Shown: positions 1 through 5,848 of the stretch, one piece after another | How the letters are laid out: every line of letters starts with the position of its first letter | Numbering within the stretch: the stretch's first letter is position 1 | Assembly (NCBI GenBank): GCA_030147905.1 | Contig: JASBUM010000086.1 | Span: forward strand, 1 to 7,080 | Origin: Acidimangrovimonas sp. | Lineage (GTDB): Bacteria > Pseudomonadota > Alphaproteobacteria > Rhodobacterales > Rhodobacteraceae | Length of the DNA stretch: 7,080 nucleotides | Direction: 5' to 3' | The notes under the pieces: model-generated | What the model saw: only the letters and a program-made list of their open reading frames with translations | What the model was told of the DNA's origin: nothing | Database searches by the model: none | Translations under genes and position numbers: made by a program

Positions 1-1
1 G

Positions 2-1138
2 CTGGCCTCGGCCACGCCCAGCCTCGAAAGCTGGGTCAATGCCGATATCGGCAAATATCGCCGGCTGGACCTGCCACGGCGCTTCGGGCGGGCGGAACTG
101 CCGCGCATGGAGACGATCGACATGCGCGCCGAGACGATGCCACGCGAAAGCTGGATTTCACCGACGCTGGCCGGGGCGGTGGCCGAGCGCCTCGAGGCCG
201 GCGAGCAGAGCCTGCTGTTTCTCAATCGCCGCGGCTACGCGCCGGTCACGCTTTGCCGCGCCTGCGGCCACCAGATCGGATGCAGTCATTGCGACGCGCG
301 CATGGTCGAGCACCGCTATCACGGGCGGCTCGTGTGCCATCAATGCGGGGCGTCGGCACCCGTGCCCACGCACTGTCCGGTCTGTGGCGTCGAGGGCCGG
401 CTGGCCCCGATCGGCCCGGGGGTGGAGCGCCTGGCCGAGGATGTCGCCGCGCGCTTCCCCGGGGCGCGCCTTGCGGTGCTGTCGTCGGATCTCTTTGCCT
501 CGGCGCGCGCACTCAAGGCGCAGATCGGGGTGATCGCGGCGGGCGGTGCCGATATCGTCATCGGCACGCAGCTCGTCGCCAAGGGACACAATTTCCCCCA
601 TCTCACGCTGGTGGGGGTGATCGATGCCGATCTTGGCCTTCAGGGCAGCGACCTGCGCGCGGCCGAGCGAAGTTTCCAGCTGATGCGGCAGGTGGCGGGC
701 CGCGCCGGCCGTGACGGCCGGTCGGGACTTGCGCTGTTGCAGAGCTGGCAGCCCGAACATCCGGTGATCCGCGCCATCCTGAGCGGCGAGGAGGAGGCGT
801 TCTGGCGTGCCGAGGCCGCCGAGAGGCAACGCGCGGGCATGCCGCCCTTCTGGCGCATGGCGGCAATCATCCTCTCGTCGCCCGATCAGACGGCGCTCAT
901 GGACTTCGGCAACCGGCTGGCACGGCAGGCCGGGCCGCTGCATGCCATCGGCGCCGAACTGTTCGGCCCCGCCCCTGCCCCCATCGCCCGGATCCGCGGC
1001 CGGCATCGGGCGCGCATGCTGGTGCGCGCTCCGCGCACTCCCCGCCTGCAGGAGACGCTGACGCGATGGCTGGCGCCCTGCCGGCCGCCTGCAAACCTGC
1101 GCGTCACCGTGGATATCGACCCCCAGAGCTTCATGTGA
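2..1138 (+). CDS. priA: Primosomal protein N' (PriA replication-restart helicase), C-terminal part, 5' end outside window
   Basis: PriA is a cytoplasmic superfamily 2 3'-5' DNA helicase that recognises stalled forks and starts reloading of the replicative helicase. The reading frame is open from base 2, so the gene enters from the left; the ATG at 107 is internal and is not the start. 378 residues are visible, against roughly 730 in the E. coli protein, so about half is present. Visible residues 3-10 read SATPSLES (helicase motif III region). Eight cysteines at visible residues 85, 88, 94, 97, 112, 115, 125 and 128 form the two interleaved zinc sites typical of PriA. GTQLVAKGH (188-196) and VAGRAGR (231-237) are helicase motifs V and VI. 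The gene ends at TGA 1136-1138. The next gene is convergent, so priA ends its transcription unit here. Identification is secure from motif order. Confidence 0.97.
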   Translation: MASATPSLESWVNADIGKYRRLDLPRRFGRAELPRMETIDMRAETMPRESWISPTLAGAVAERLEAGEQSLLFLNRRGYAPVTLCRACGHQIGCSHCDARMVEHRYHGRLVCHQCGASAPVPTHCPVCGVEGRLAPIGPGVERLAEDVAARFPGARLAVLSSDLFASARALKAQIGVIAAGGADIVIGTQLVAKGHNFPHLTLVGVIDADLGLQGSDLRAAERSFQLMRQVAGRAGRDGRSGLALLQSWQPEHPVIRAILSGEEEAFWRAEAAERQRAGMPPFWRMAAIILSSPDQTALMDFGNRLARQAGPLHAIGAELFGPAPAPIARIRGRHRARMLVRAPRTPRLQETLTRWLAPCRPPANLRVTVDIDPQSFM

Positions 1139-1158
1139 GGGCCATGCATGTGAGGGCC
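1132..1158 (+). repeat. 12-bp direct repeat spanning the priA stop codon
   Basis: CATGTGAGGGCC occurs at 1132-1143 and again at 1147-1158, a period of 15 bp. The first copy contains the priA stop TGA. Because the period is a multiple of three, the second copy carries another TGA (1151-1153) in the same frame. This looks like a small tandem duplication at the gene end. Any readthrough of the first stop would add only four residues. Confidence 0.7.
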
Positions 1159-1267
1159 GCGCGCGCGAGGCTCGGGCTGCGGTCAAGCCGGCACAGGCGA
1201 TCTTCGGGGTCCGCCGCGGCGGGCGTCTCCGCGCCAGTGGGCAGGTGGCCAGCGGAGCCGCGCCGCC

Positions 1268-1288
1268 CGGGGGGCTTTCTGCCCCCCG
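1268..1288 (+). terminator. Strong GC hairpin after priA, likely transcription terminator (possibly bidirectional)
   Basis: CGGGGGGC (1268-1275) and GCCCCCCG (1281-1288) pair perfectly over 8 bp with a TTTCT loop. It lies between the convergent priA and anti-sigma genes, where termination from both sides is expected. No clean T run follows: the downstream bases are C-rich and then GAGGATATTTGTC (1297-1309). Hairpins of this shape followed by a CCCCCGAGGATATTT-like tail recur between genes in Rhodobacteraceae, from memory and not checked. The structure is seen directly; the terminator role is inferred. Confidence 0.55.
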
Positions 1289-1361
1289 CCCCCCCCGAGG
1301 ATATTTGTCAACGAAAGATGGAGGCGGCGGCCCCGTCGGGTCGGTCGCGCCCGGCCCGGTG

Positions 1362-2147
1362 TCACAGCAGCTGATCGTAGGCCATGACCGCGATGCGGCG
1401 CAGCACCTCACGAGGAAGGGTGCCGGTAACGGCGTAGCTGAGATCACGGTCGAGCCACCAGAACCCCCGGGCGCCGTCGGCGCTGAAGAAGCGAAAGCCG
1501 GTCTGGCGGGATACCCCGCGGGGCGCGACATAGAGCGTCAGGCGCCGGCCGGTCGCATCGTCGTACATGAACAGTGCCGCCGGCCCCGACGGCGACGGCA
1601 CGATGCGCCCCCCCATCAGGCGAAAGCCGGCGCGGGCGAAGTCCGGGGCGGCAATCGGATGGCCAAGACGCTTGGAGATCCAGCGCATCAGATGCGAGGC
1701 CTGGCCCGCGGAAACCTCGACGGGGTGTATCGCCTCGGGGGCGTAGGTCACATAGGCGCGGGCTGCATCCACCGCGAGCCTAGCGGCACCCGGCCCCGGC
1801 GGCGGCACCAGAACGCCATGCGCGGCCCAGCCCAGCCCGGCGCCCAAGGCCATCAACGCAAGTGCCGCGACCAGCCTGTGAAGGCCGGCCGCCCGGCGGC
1901 GGGGAAATGTCGCCGCCTGGCTGCGGGCCTCTTCGAGCCGCTGCACGAGTTGGTCGGGAAGCGGATCGGTTCCACGCGGCTTGTAGAGCGCCACGATCGC
2001 CTCATCCTGGCGGCGCCACTCGGTCAGCAGAGCACGGGCGTCTTCATCGGCGGCGATCCGCGCGGCGAGTTCCGCCCGCGCCTCGGGGGCACCCGCATGC
2101 CATTCGAGCAGGCTGTGTTCGGGGATCGCGTCACGGGAATCGGTCAT
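1362..2147 (-). CDS. Membrane-anchored anti-sigma factor (COG5662-like), partner of the adjacent ECF sigma factor
   Basis: This 261-residue protein should bind and silence the ECF sigma factor encoded directly upstream. Residues 1-75 form a cytoplasmic helical domain with the pattern HSLLEWHAG (11-19) and LLTEWRRQDEAIVALY (40-55), as in COG5662 predicted transmembrane regulators. A hydrophobic segment at about 91-113 is the single membrane span, preceded by the basic stretch FPRRR (81-85). Residues 120-261 would be periplasmic and include YVTYAPEAIHPVEV (132-145) and ATGRRLTLYV (198-207), patterns I recognise from this family. There are no cysteines, so the zinc-binding HxxxCxxC motif of ZAS-type anti-sigma factors is absent. 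The ATG directly abuts the sigma stop codon. AGAAGGTG lies 9 nt upstream, inside the end of the sigma gene, so translational coupling is likely. Confidence 0.88.
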   Translation of the reverse strand: MTDSRDAIPEHSLLEWHAGAPEARAELAARIAADEDARALLTEWRRQDEAIVALYKPRGTDPLPDQLVQRLEEARSQAATFPRRRAAGLHRLVAALALMALGAGLGWAAHGVLVPPPGPGAARLAVDAARAYVTYAPEAIHPVEVSAGQASHLMRWISKRLGHPIAAPDFARAGFRLMGGRIVPSPSGPAALFMYDDATGRRLTLYVAPRGVSRQTGFRFFSADGARGFWWLDRDLSYAVTGTLPREVLRRIAVMAYDQLL

Positions 2148-2645
2148 CTATCGTGTCACCTTCTGCGGCGGCGCATCGCGTCCGGTCGCTGCGCGCAGGC
2201 TGGCGCGCGCACGCGCGATCCGCGACATCAGCGTGCCACGCGGAATATCGAGGATCCGTGCAGCCTCGTCGAAGCCGAAGCCTTCCAGCGCGACGAGCAG
2301 AAGCGCCGCACGCTGTTCTGGGGGCAGCAGGCCGATCGCGGCATGGACCTCCCGCAGGGCGAGGTGGCCGTCATGCGCCGGCGGCTGTGCCCGTTCGGGC
2401 ACGAATTGCGCGACGGCCACCAGCTGCGCCGCGCGGCGGCGCAGCAGATCGCGGTGTCGGTTGAGGAGGATGCCGAACATCCAGGCCCGCACCGAGCCGT
2501 CGCGGCGCCATTGCCGGCGCCGGGCAAGCGCGCGTTCGAGGCAGTCCTGCACGAGATCGTCGGCGGCGTCGCGATCGCGCACCAGCGCATAAGCATAGCG
2601 CCGCAATGCGGGAATCGCCGCCTCGATCTCGTCCAGGACTTCCAT
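2148..2645 (-). CDS. ECF-family RNA polymerase sigma factor
   Basis: This 165-residue extracytoplasmic-function sigma factor would direct RNA polymerase to a small stress regulon. Region 2 covers about residues 10-72, with RYAYALVRDRDAADDLVQDC (16-35) and the promoter-melting/-10 part RAWMFGILLNRHRDLLRR (53-70). Region 4 covers about 97-150, with LLPPEQRAALLLVALEGFGF (106-125) and the helix-turn-helix DEAARILDIPRGTLMSRIAR (126-145). The length is typical and there is no C-terminal extension. I chose the ATG at 2645, 29 nt after the upstream gene's stop, with a GGGGCGG stretch just before it; an ATG at 2657 would add four residues (MRGG) and cannot be excluded. The stop TAG (2150-2148) is followed without a gap by the anti-sigma ATG. 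The frame stays open far upstream, antisense to the transporter, but only this part resembles a protein family. Confidence 0.93.
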   Translation of the reverse strand: MEVLDEIEAAIPALRRYAYALVRDRDAADDLVQDCLERALARRRQWRRDGSVRAWMFGILLNRHRDLLRRRAAQLVAVAQFVPERAQPPAHDGHLALREVHAAIGLLPPEQRAALLLVALEGFGFDEAARILDIPRGTLMSRIARARASLRAATGRDAPPQKVTR

Positions 2646-2657
2646 GCCGCCCCGCAT

Positions 2658-2669
2658 GCACGCGCGTGC
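2658..2669. repeat. 12-bp perfect palindrome between exported-protein and sigma genes
   Basis: GCACGCGCGTGC is its own reverse complement. It fills much of the 29-nt gap between the upstream stop codon and the sigma start at 2645. The central two bases leave no room for an RNA loop without losing pairs, so if it is functional it is more likely a protein site than a hairpin. Alternating CG can also arise by chance in DNA this GC-rich. Confidence 0.35.
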
Positions 2670-2674
2670 CACGC

Positions 2675-3061
2675 CTAGGGGCGCGCGAGATGCCAGACCC
2701 CCTTGACGCCATCGCCGGAGATGTCGCCGGCCTTCGTGTCGCCCTGCCAAGTGTAGAGCGGATGGCCCTTGTAGGTCCACTGCTCCTTGCCGTCTGCGCG
2801 CTTGACGAGGGTCCACTCGCCCTCGGGCTTGGCGTCGGCGGCAGCCAGAAGCGGCGGCCAGGCCGTCGCGCAGGGGCCATTGCAGGCGGACATGTCGGCC
2901 TTGTCCTTGTCGAAGGTGTAAAGCGTCATGCCGGAATCGGTAGTCAGGACCTTGCCCTTGGCGGTTTCGCCGACCTTTGCCGGCGCGGCGACAAGCGCGG
3001 CGGGCAAGATACTGGCCAGCGAAAGGGCGAGTGCTGCGACAAGCGGGATTCGGGTGTTCAT
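2675..3061 (-). CDS. Small exported protein of the COG4315 / PF03640 (Yx(F/W/Y)xxD repeat) family
   Basis: This 128-residue protein has an N-terminal signal peptide (MNTRIPLVAALALSLASILP, cleavage likely near residues 25-27 at the VAAPA stretch). There is no cysteine at the cleavage site, so it is probably a soluble periplasmic or secreted protein and not a lipoprotein. Two family repeats are visible: LYTFDKDKAD (47-56) followed by SACNGPCATAWPPLL (58-72), and LYTWQGD (102-108) followed by GDISGDGVKGVWHL (112-125). C60 and C64 could form a disulphide. The family's biochemical function is unknown to me. I chose the ATG at 3061 because AGGAG (3073-3069) lies 7 nt upstream and the signal peptide starts there; an upstream ATG at 3205 would add a low-complexity leader. 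It is the first gene of the operon with the sigma and anti-sigma genes, which suggests co-regulation with envelope stress. Confidence 0.9.
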   Translation of the reverse strand: MNTRIPLVAALALSLASILPAALVAAPAKVGETAKGKVLTTDSGMTLYTFDKDKADMSACNGPCATAWPPLLAAADAKPEGEWTLVKRADGKEQWTYKGHPLYTWQGDTKAGDISGDGVKGVWHLARP

Positions 3062-3095
3062 TCGGGTACTCCTGTCGGTGTTGCGGCCCTCGGGG

Positions 3096-3124
3096 CCGGT
3101 GGGGTTTGCGCCGGCGGGGTTTGC
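3096..3124. repeat. 15-bp tandem repeat in the presumed leader of the exported-protein gene
   Basis: CCGGTGGGGTTTGCG (3096-3110) is followed directly by CCGGCGGGGTTTGC (3111-3124), one mismatch over 14 bases. A weaker echo, CCGTTTGCG, lies at 3138-3146. On the minus strand this would be in the 5' leader, beginning about 35 nt upstream of the ATG at 3061. Confidence 0.5.
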
Positions 3125-3224
3125 CGGTTGACGCATGCCGTTTGCGACACGACATGGGTGGTCTTCGATCGATGCCCGCTTGCGACTTCGCGGGCGGCAC
3201 TTCACGGGCGGCGTCGCGGGGCAT

Positions 3225-3238
3225 CGTCAACATTGACG
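3225..3238. promoter_or_regulatory. 14-bp perfect palindrome, candidate operator
   Basis: CGTCAACATTGACG consists of CGTCAA and its exact inverse TTGACG around a CA centre. It lies near the middle of the divergent region, about 165 bp from the exported-protein start and about 180 bp from the transporter start. Its right half is also the best TTGACG -35-like element toward the transporter. A dimeric repressor or activator could bind here; which one is unknown. It stands out as relatively A/T-rich against its surroundings. Confidence 0.4.
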
Positions 3239-3416
3239 CGCGCGGCACCGGAATAATCCGCCGCGAAGCAAGAAAATCTACAGCACCCGCCTCGACATCC
3301 AGTGATCGCCGGCCGTCACGGGCATCGCCGCCGGCGGGTGCATATTCCGCGCGGATCCCGACCGGGCGCGACACTTTCCACTCGCCTCCCCCGTCAAAAG
3401 GGCTTAATCCGCGGCC

Positions 3417-4664
3417 ATGCTGCACCGACACACCACCCTGAGCCTCGCCGAGGCCGAGACATTGCCGCCCTGGCGCCGCCCGGTGGCGCTTTTGATGCTG
3501 ATGGCGGCGGCCCAACCGATTGCCTTCGCCACCTGGACGGCCCTGCTGAACAATTTCGCGGTGGATGTCGCGGGCTTCAACGGCGTCGACATCGGATGGC
3601 TGCAATCGGTGCGCGAGATCCCGGGCTTTCTCGCCATCGGCGTCATCGCCGTCCTGCTTCTGATGCGCGAACAGACGCTGGCGGTCATGTCGTTGATCCT
3701 GCTGGGGACCAGCGTCGCGGCGACCGCCTTCTTTCCCAGCTTCGGCGGGCTGGTCTTCATCACCCTCGCGTCGTCGGTCGGATTTCACTATTTCGAAACC
3801 GTCAACCAATCCCTTCAGCTTCAGTGGATCGACCGCGCGCACGCGCCTCGGACGCTGGGCCGGATCGTGACGGTGGGTTCGGGTGCGGCGCTGGCGGCCT
3901 ATGCGCTGCTGGTGCTGACATGGAAGAGCCTGCATCTGGACTTCGCCTTCGTCTATCTCGCCGCGGGAAGCACGACCGTGGCGATCGCCGTCTACTGCCT
4001 GATCGCCTTTCCGCGGATCGAAAGCCCCAACCCGCAGCGCAAGCGTTTCGTCCTGCGCCGGCGCTACTGGCTCTATTATGCGCTGCAGTTCATGGCCGGC
4101 GCGCGGCGCCAGATCTTCGTGGTCTTCGCCGCCTTCATGATGGTCGAGACCTTCGGCTTCCGGGTCGATCAGATCACCGCGCTGTTTCTCGTCAACTACC
4201 TTGCCAACATGGCGCTGGCGCCGGTGATGGGCCGCGCGCTCGCACGGTTCGGCGAGGCACGGGTGCTGCGGTTCGAATATCTGGGGCTCGTGGCGGTGTT
4301 TCTCGCCTATGGCGGGGTCTTCTATTACCATTGGGGCGTGGTGGTGGCGGCCGGGCTCTATGTCGTCGATCAGCTGTTCTTCGCGCTGGCCTTCGCGCTC
4401 AAGACCTATTTCCAGAAGATCGCCGACCCCGAGGACATGGCCCCCACCGCGGCGGTTTCCTTCACCATCAATCATATCGCCGCGGTCTTCCTGCCGGTGA
4501 CGCTGGGCTATGTCTGGATGATCTCGCCGGGTGCGGTCTTCGTCATCGCCGCGGGGATCGCGGGCATTTCGCTGCTGCTGGCGCTTCTGGTGCCGCGCCA
4601 TCCGGAGAAGGGCAACGAAACGATCCTGAGCCGTCTCGCCCGCGCCCCGGCCCCCGCAGGCTGA
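3417..4664 (+). CDS. Major facilitator superfamily-type membrane transporter
   Basis: This 415-residue inner-membrane protein is strongly hydrophobic, with about 11-12 predicted spans in two halves. The first half is about residues 24-203. A charged cytoplasmic loop (FPRIESPNPQRKRFVLRRRY, 203-222) then separates it from the second half. The size, two-half layout and central basic loop fit the MFS, and I recall similar proteins annotated simply as MFS transporters in Rhodobacteraceae. The substrate cannot be told from sequence. The ATG at 3417 has only a distant purine stretch (AAAAGGG at 3396-3402, 14 nt away). CTTAAT at 3403-3408 could act as a -10 element that would give a very short or absent leader. 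The stop is TGA 4662-4664. It is divergent from the sigma operon and about 100 bp upstream of prmA on the same strand, so co-transcription with prmA is possible. Confidence 0.8.
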   Translation: MLHRHTTLSLAEAETLPPWRRPVALLMLMAAAQPIAFATWTALLNNFAVDVAGFNGVDIGWLQSVREIPGFLAIGVIAVLLLMREQTLAVMSLILLGTSVAATAFFPSFGGLVFITLASSVGFHYFETVNQSLQLQWIDRAHAPRTLGRIVTVGSGAALAAYALLVLTWKSLHLDFAFVYLAAGSTTVAIAVYCLIAFPRIESPNPQRKRFVLRRRYWLYYALQFMAGARRQIFVVFAAFMMVETFGFRVDQITALFLVNYLANMALAPVMGRALARFGEARVLRFEYLGLVAVFLAYGGVFYYHWGVVVAAGLYVVDQLFFALAFALKTYFQKIADPEDMAPTAAVSFTINHIAAVFLPVTLGYVWMISPGAVFVIAAGIAGISLLLALLVPRHPEKGNETILSRLARAPAPAG

Positions 4665-4729
4665 GAGGCGGCGCAAAGCCACTGGCGCCGCGGGTGCCAT
4701 GCCGCTAGAGAAGGGCCCAACCCCCGGCC

Positions 4730-4742
4730 GGCCGGACCGGCC
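4730..4742. repeat. GGCCGG-A-CCGGCC inverted repeat upstream of prmA
   Basis: GGCCGG (4730-4735) and CCGGCC (4737-4742) are exact inverted copies around one A, in the 104-bp gap between the transporter and prmA. The loop is too small for a stable full hairpin. No T run follows, so I do not call it a terminator. It may be compositional. Confidence 0.3.
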
Positions 4743-4768
4743 CGCCCCCGTTCAGCGAGAGGCCGTTC

Positions 4769-5650
4769 ATGCCGACCTATTCCGCCCTCACGACGCTCGA
4801 CGCCGAAGCGCCCGCCCGGGCGCTGGCCGAGGCGATCGAGACGCTGGAGCCTGACCCCGTCGGCGTCGGCATCTTCGAGATCGAGGACGGATCGGGGCGC
4901 TGGGAGGTGGGCGCCTATTTCACCGACAAGCCCGACACGATCGCGCTCGCCCTTCTGGCGGCGGCCCACGGGGCGCGCCCCTTCACGCTTTCGGAAGTGC
5001 CCGAGATCGACTGGGTGGCGAAGGTGCGGCGCGAATTGTCCCCGGTCGAGGCTGGACGCTTCTTCGTCTATGGCAGCCATGACGCCGAACGCGTGCCGGC
5101 CGGACGCATCGCCCTGCTGATCGAGGCGTCGATGGCCTTCGGCACCGGCCACCACGGTACCACGCTGGGATGCCTGCGTGCGCTCGACAGGCTTCTCGAT
5201 CAGGGCTTCCGCGCCCGCCGCGTCGCCGATATCGGCTGCGGCACGGCGGTTCTGGCGATGGCCGCCGCCTCGGTCTGGCCCGAGACCGTGCTCGCCTCTG
5301 ACATCGACGGTGTCGCAGTCGAAGTCGCGGCCACCAACGTCGCCGTCAACGGGCTGGAGGGGCGCGTCGAATGCATCGAGGCGGCAGGCTTCGAACATCC
5401 GCGCCTGGCCGCCGCGGCGCCCTTCGATCTGGTCTTTGCCAATATCCTCAAGGGCCCGCTGATCGCGCTGGCCGCGCCGATGGCGGCACATGTCGCGCCG
5501 GGGGGGCTTGCGATCCTGTCGGGGCTGCTCGTCGCCCAGGCCGACGAGGTCGCCGCCGCCTATGCCGCCGAGGGCTTTTCGCTGCACAAGCGCGAGGACA
5601 TCGGCGAATGGAGCACGCTGGTCCTGAAGCGCGACCCGGCCAGCCGCTGA
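4769..5650 (+). CDS. prmA: Ribosomal protein L11 methyltransferase PrmA
   Basis: This 293-residue cytoplasmic enzyme transfers methyl groups from S-adenosylmethionine to ribosomal protein L11. Residues 1-100 form the N-terminal L11-recognition part. The catalytic domain shows the PrmA-specific AFGTGHHGTT (123-132), the SAM-binding glycine motif VADIGCGTAVLA (152-163), the acidic SDID (177-180) that should contact SAM, and the ANILKGPL motif (224-231). Length matches the family. The ATG at 4769 has a good ribosome-binding site (GCGAGAGG, 4755-4762) 6 nt upstream. The loss of this enzyme is tolerated in E. coli, so it is conserved but often dispensable. The next gene downstream on this strand is 198 bp away, so prmA probably ends or nearly ends its transcript. 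Confidence 0.96.
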   Translation: MPTYSALTTLDAEAPARALAEAIETLEPDPVGVGIFEIEDGSGRWEVGAYFTDKPDTIALALLAAAHGARPFTLSEVPEIDWVAKVRRELSPVEAGRFFVYGSHDAERVPAGRIALLIEASMAFGTGHHGTTLGCLRALDRLLDQGFRARRVADIGCGTAVLAMAAASVWPETVLASDIDGVAVEVAATNVAVNGLEGRVECIEAAGFEHPRLAAAAPFDLVFANILKGPLIALAAPMAAHVAPGGLAILSGLLVAQADEVAAAYAAEGFSLHKREDIGEWSTLVLKRDPASR

Positions 5651-5771
5651 GGCGCGCCCCTGTCGGGGATCGGTCGCGGACGACGCCCCCGCGCGCGGCG
5701 GCGACAGCGCCAGCGGCGGGTCCGAGCGCGGGCCGGGCGGCACAGGCATGTCGGCCCCGCGCTGCGGATCA

Positions 5772-5794
5772 GGCGGATTTTCGGCAAAACCGCC
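5772..5794. promoter_or_regulatory. Hairpin upstream of the small membrane protein gene
   Basis: GGCGG (5772-5776), one bulged A, and TTTT (5778-5781) can pair with AAAA (5786-5789) and CCGCC (5790-5794) around a CGGC tetraloop. That is nine pairs in all. It lies about 120 bp after the prmA stop and 55 bp before the next start. It could be a prmA terminator without a classical T run (ATATTT follows) or a regulatory site for the downstream gene. The structure is visible; its role is inferred. Confidence 0.45.
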
Positions 5795-5848
5795 ATATTT
5801 CGACCGCAACGCAATGTTATCCTGTCTGCCATCGCAAAGGAGAGTGCG

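Larger units (their letters stand above)
3062..3416. promoter_or_regulatory. Divergent control region between the sigma-factor operon and the transporter gene
   Basis: These 355 bases lack a supportable gene and separate two divergent transcription units, so both promoters must lie here. It is less uniformly GC-rich than the coding regions, with A/T-rich patches at 3251-3257 and 3269-3280. A TTGACG at 3233-3238, followed 15 bp later by TAATCC, could be a poor sigma-70-like promoter toward the transporter. On the minus strand GGAATATG (3349-3342) resembles ECF -35 elements, but I see no convincing -10 partner. I could not settle either promoter. Confidence 0.5.

Noticed and set aside
158..1531. 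457-codon minus-strand frame opposite priA
   Set aside because: It is a shadow of the priA coding strand, which carries eight zinc cysteines and helicase motifs.
1245..2678. 477-codon plus-strand frame opposite the sigma and anti-sigma genes
   Set aside because: Its translation is low-complexity and arginine/glycine-rich with no domain. The opposite strand has two recognisable proteins with ribosome-binding signals.
3062..3205. N-terminal extension of the exported protein to an ATG at 3205
   Set aside because: It would bury the signal peptide behind 48 basic, proline-rich residues and has no ribosome-binding site. The ATG at 3061 has AGGAG at the right distance.
2646..4700. Very long minus-strand frame continuing upstream of the sigma gene to about 4700
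   Set aside because: It is antisense to the well-supported transporter and out of frame with the exported-protein gene. The translation is rich in R, D, H, G and Q with no family resemblance. It is a GC-rich shadow; only the sigma part (2148-2645) is kept.
3302..4708. Plus-strand frame overlapping the transporter in another frame
   Set aside because: The composition is R/G/A/P-rich and not membrane-like. The 3417-4664 frame has coherent hydrophobic spans.
4665..4768. Possible tRNA or small RNA between the transporter and prmA
   Set aside because: I looked for a cloverleaf and a T-loop GTTC pattern and found none; only GC-rich inverted repeats are present.
5657..5668. CCCC-TGTC-GGGG hairpin right after prmA
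   Set aside because: Only four pairs with no T run, and expected by chance in this composition.
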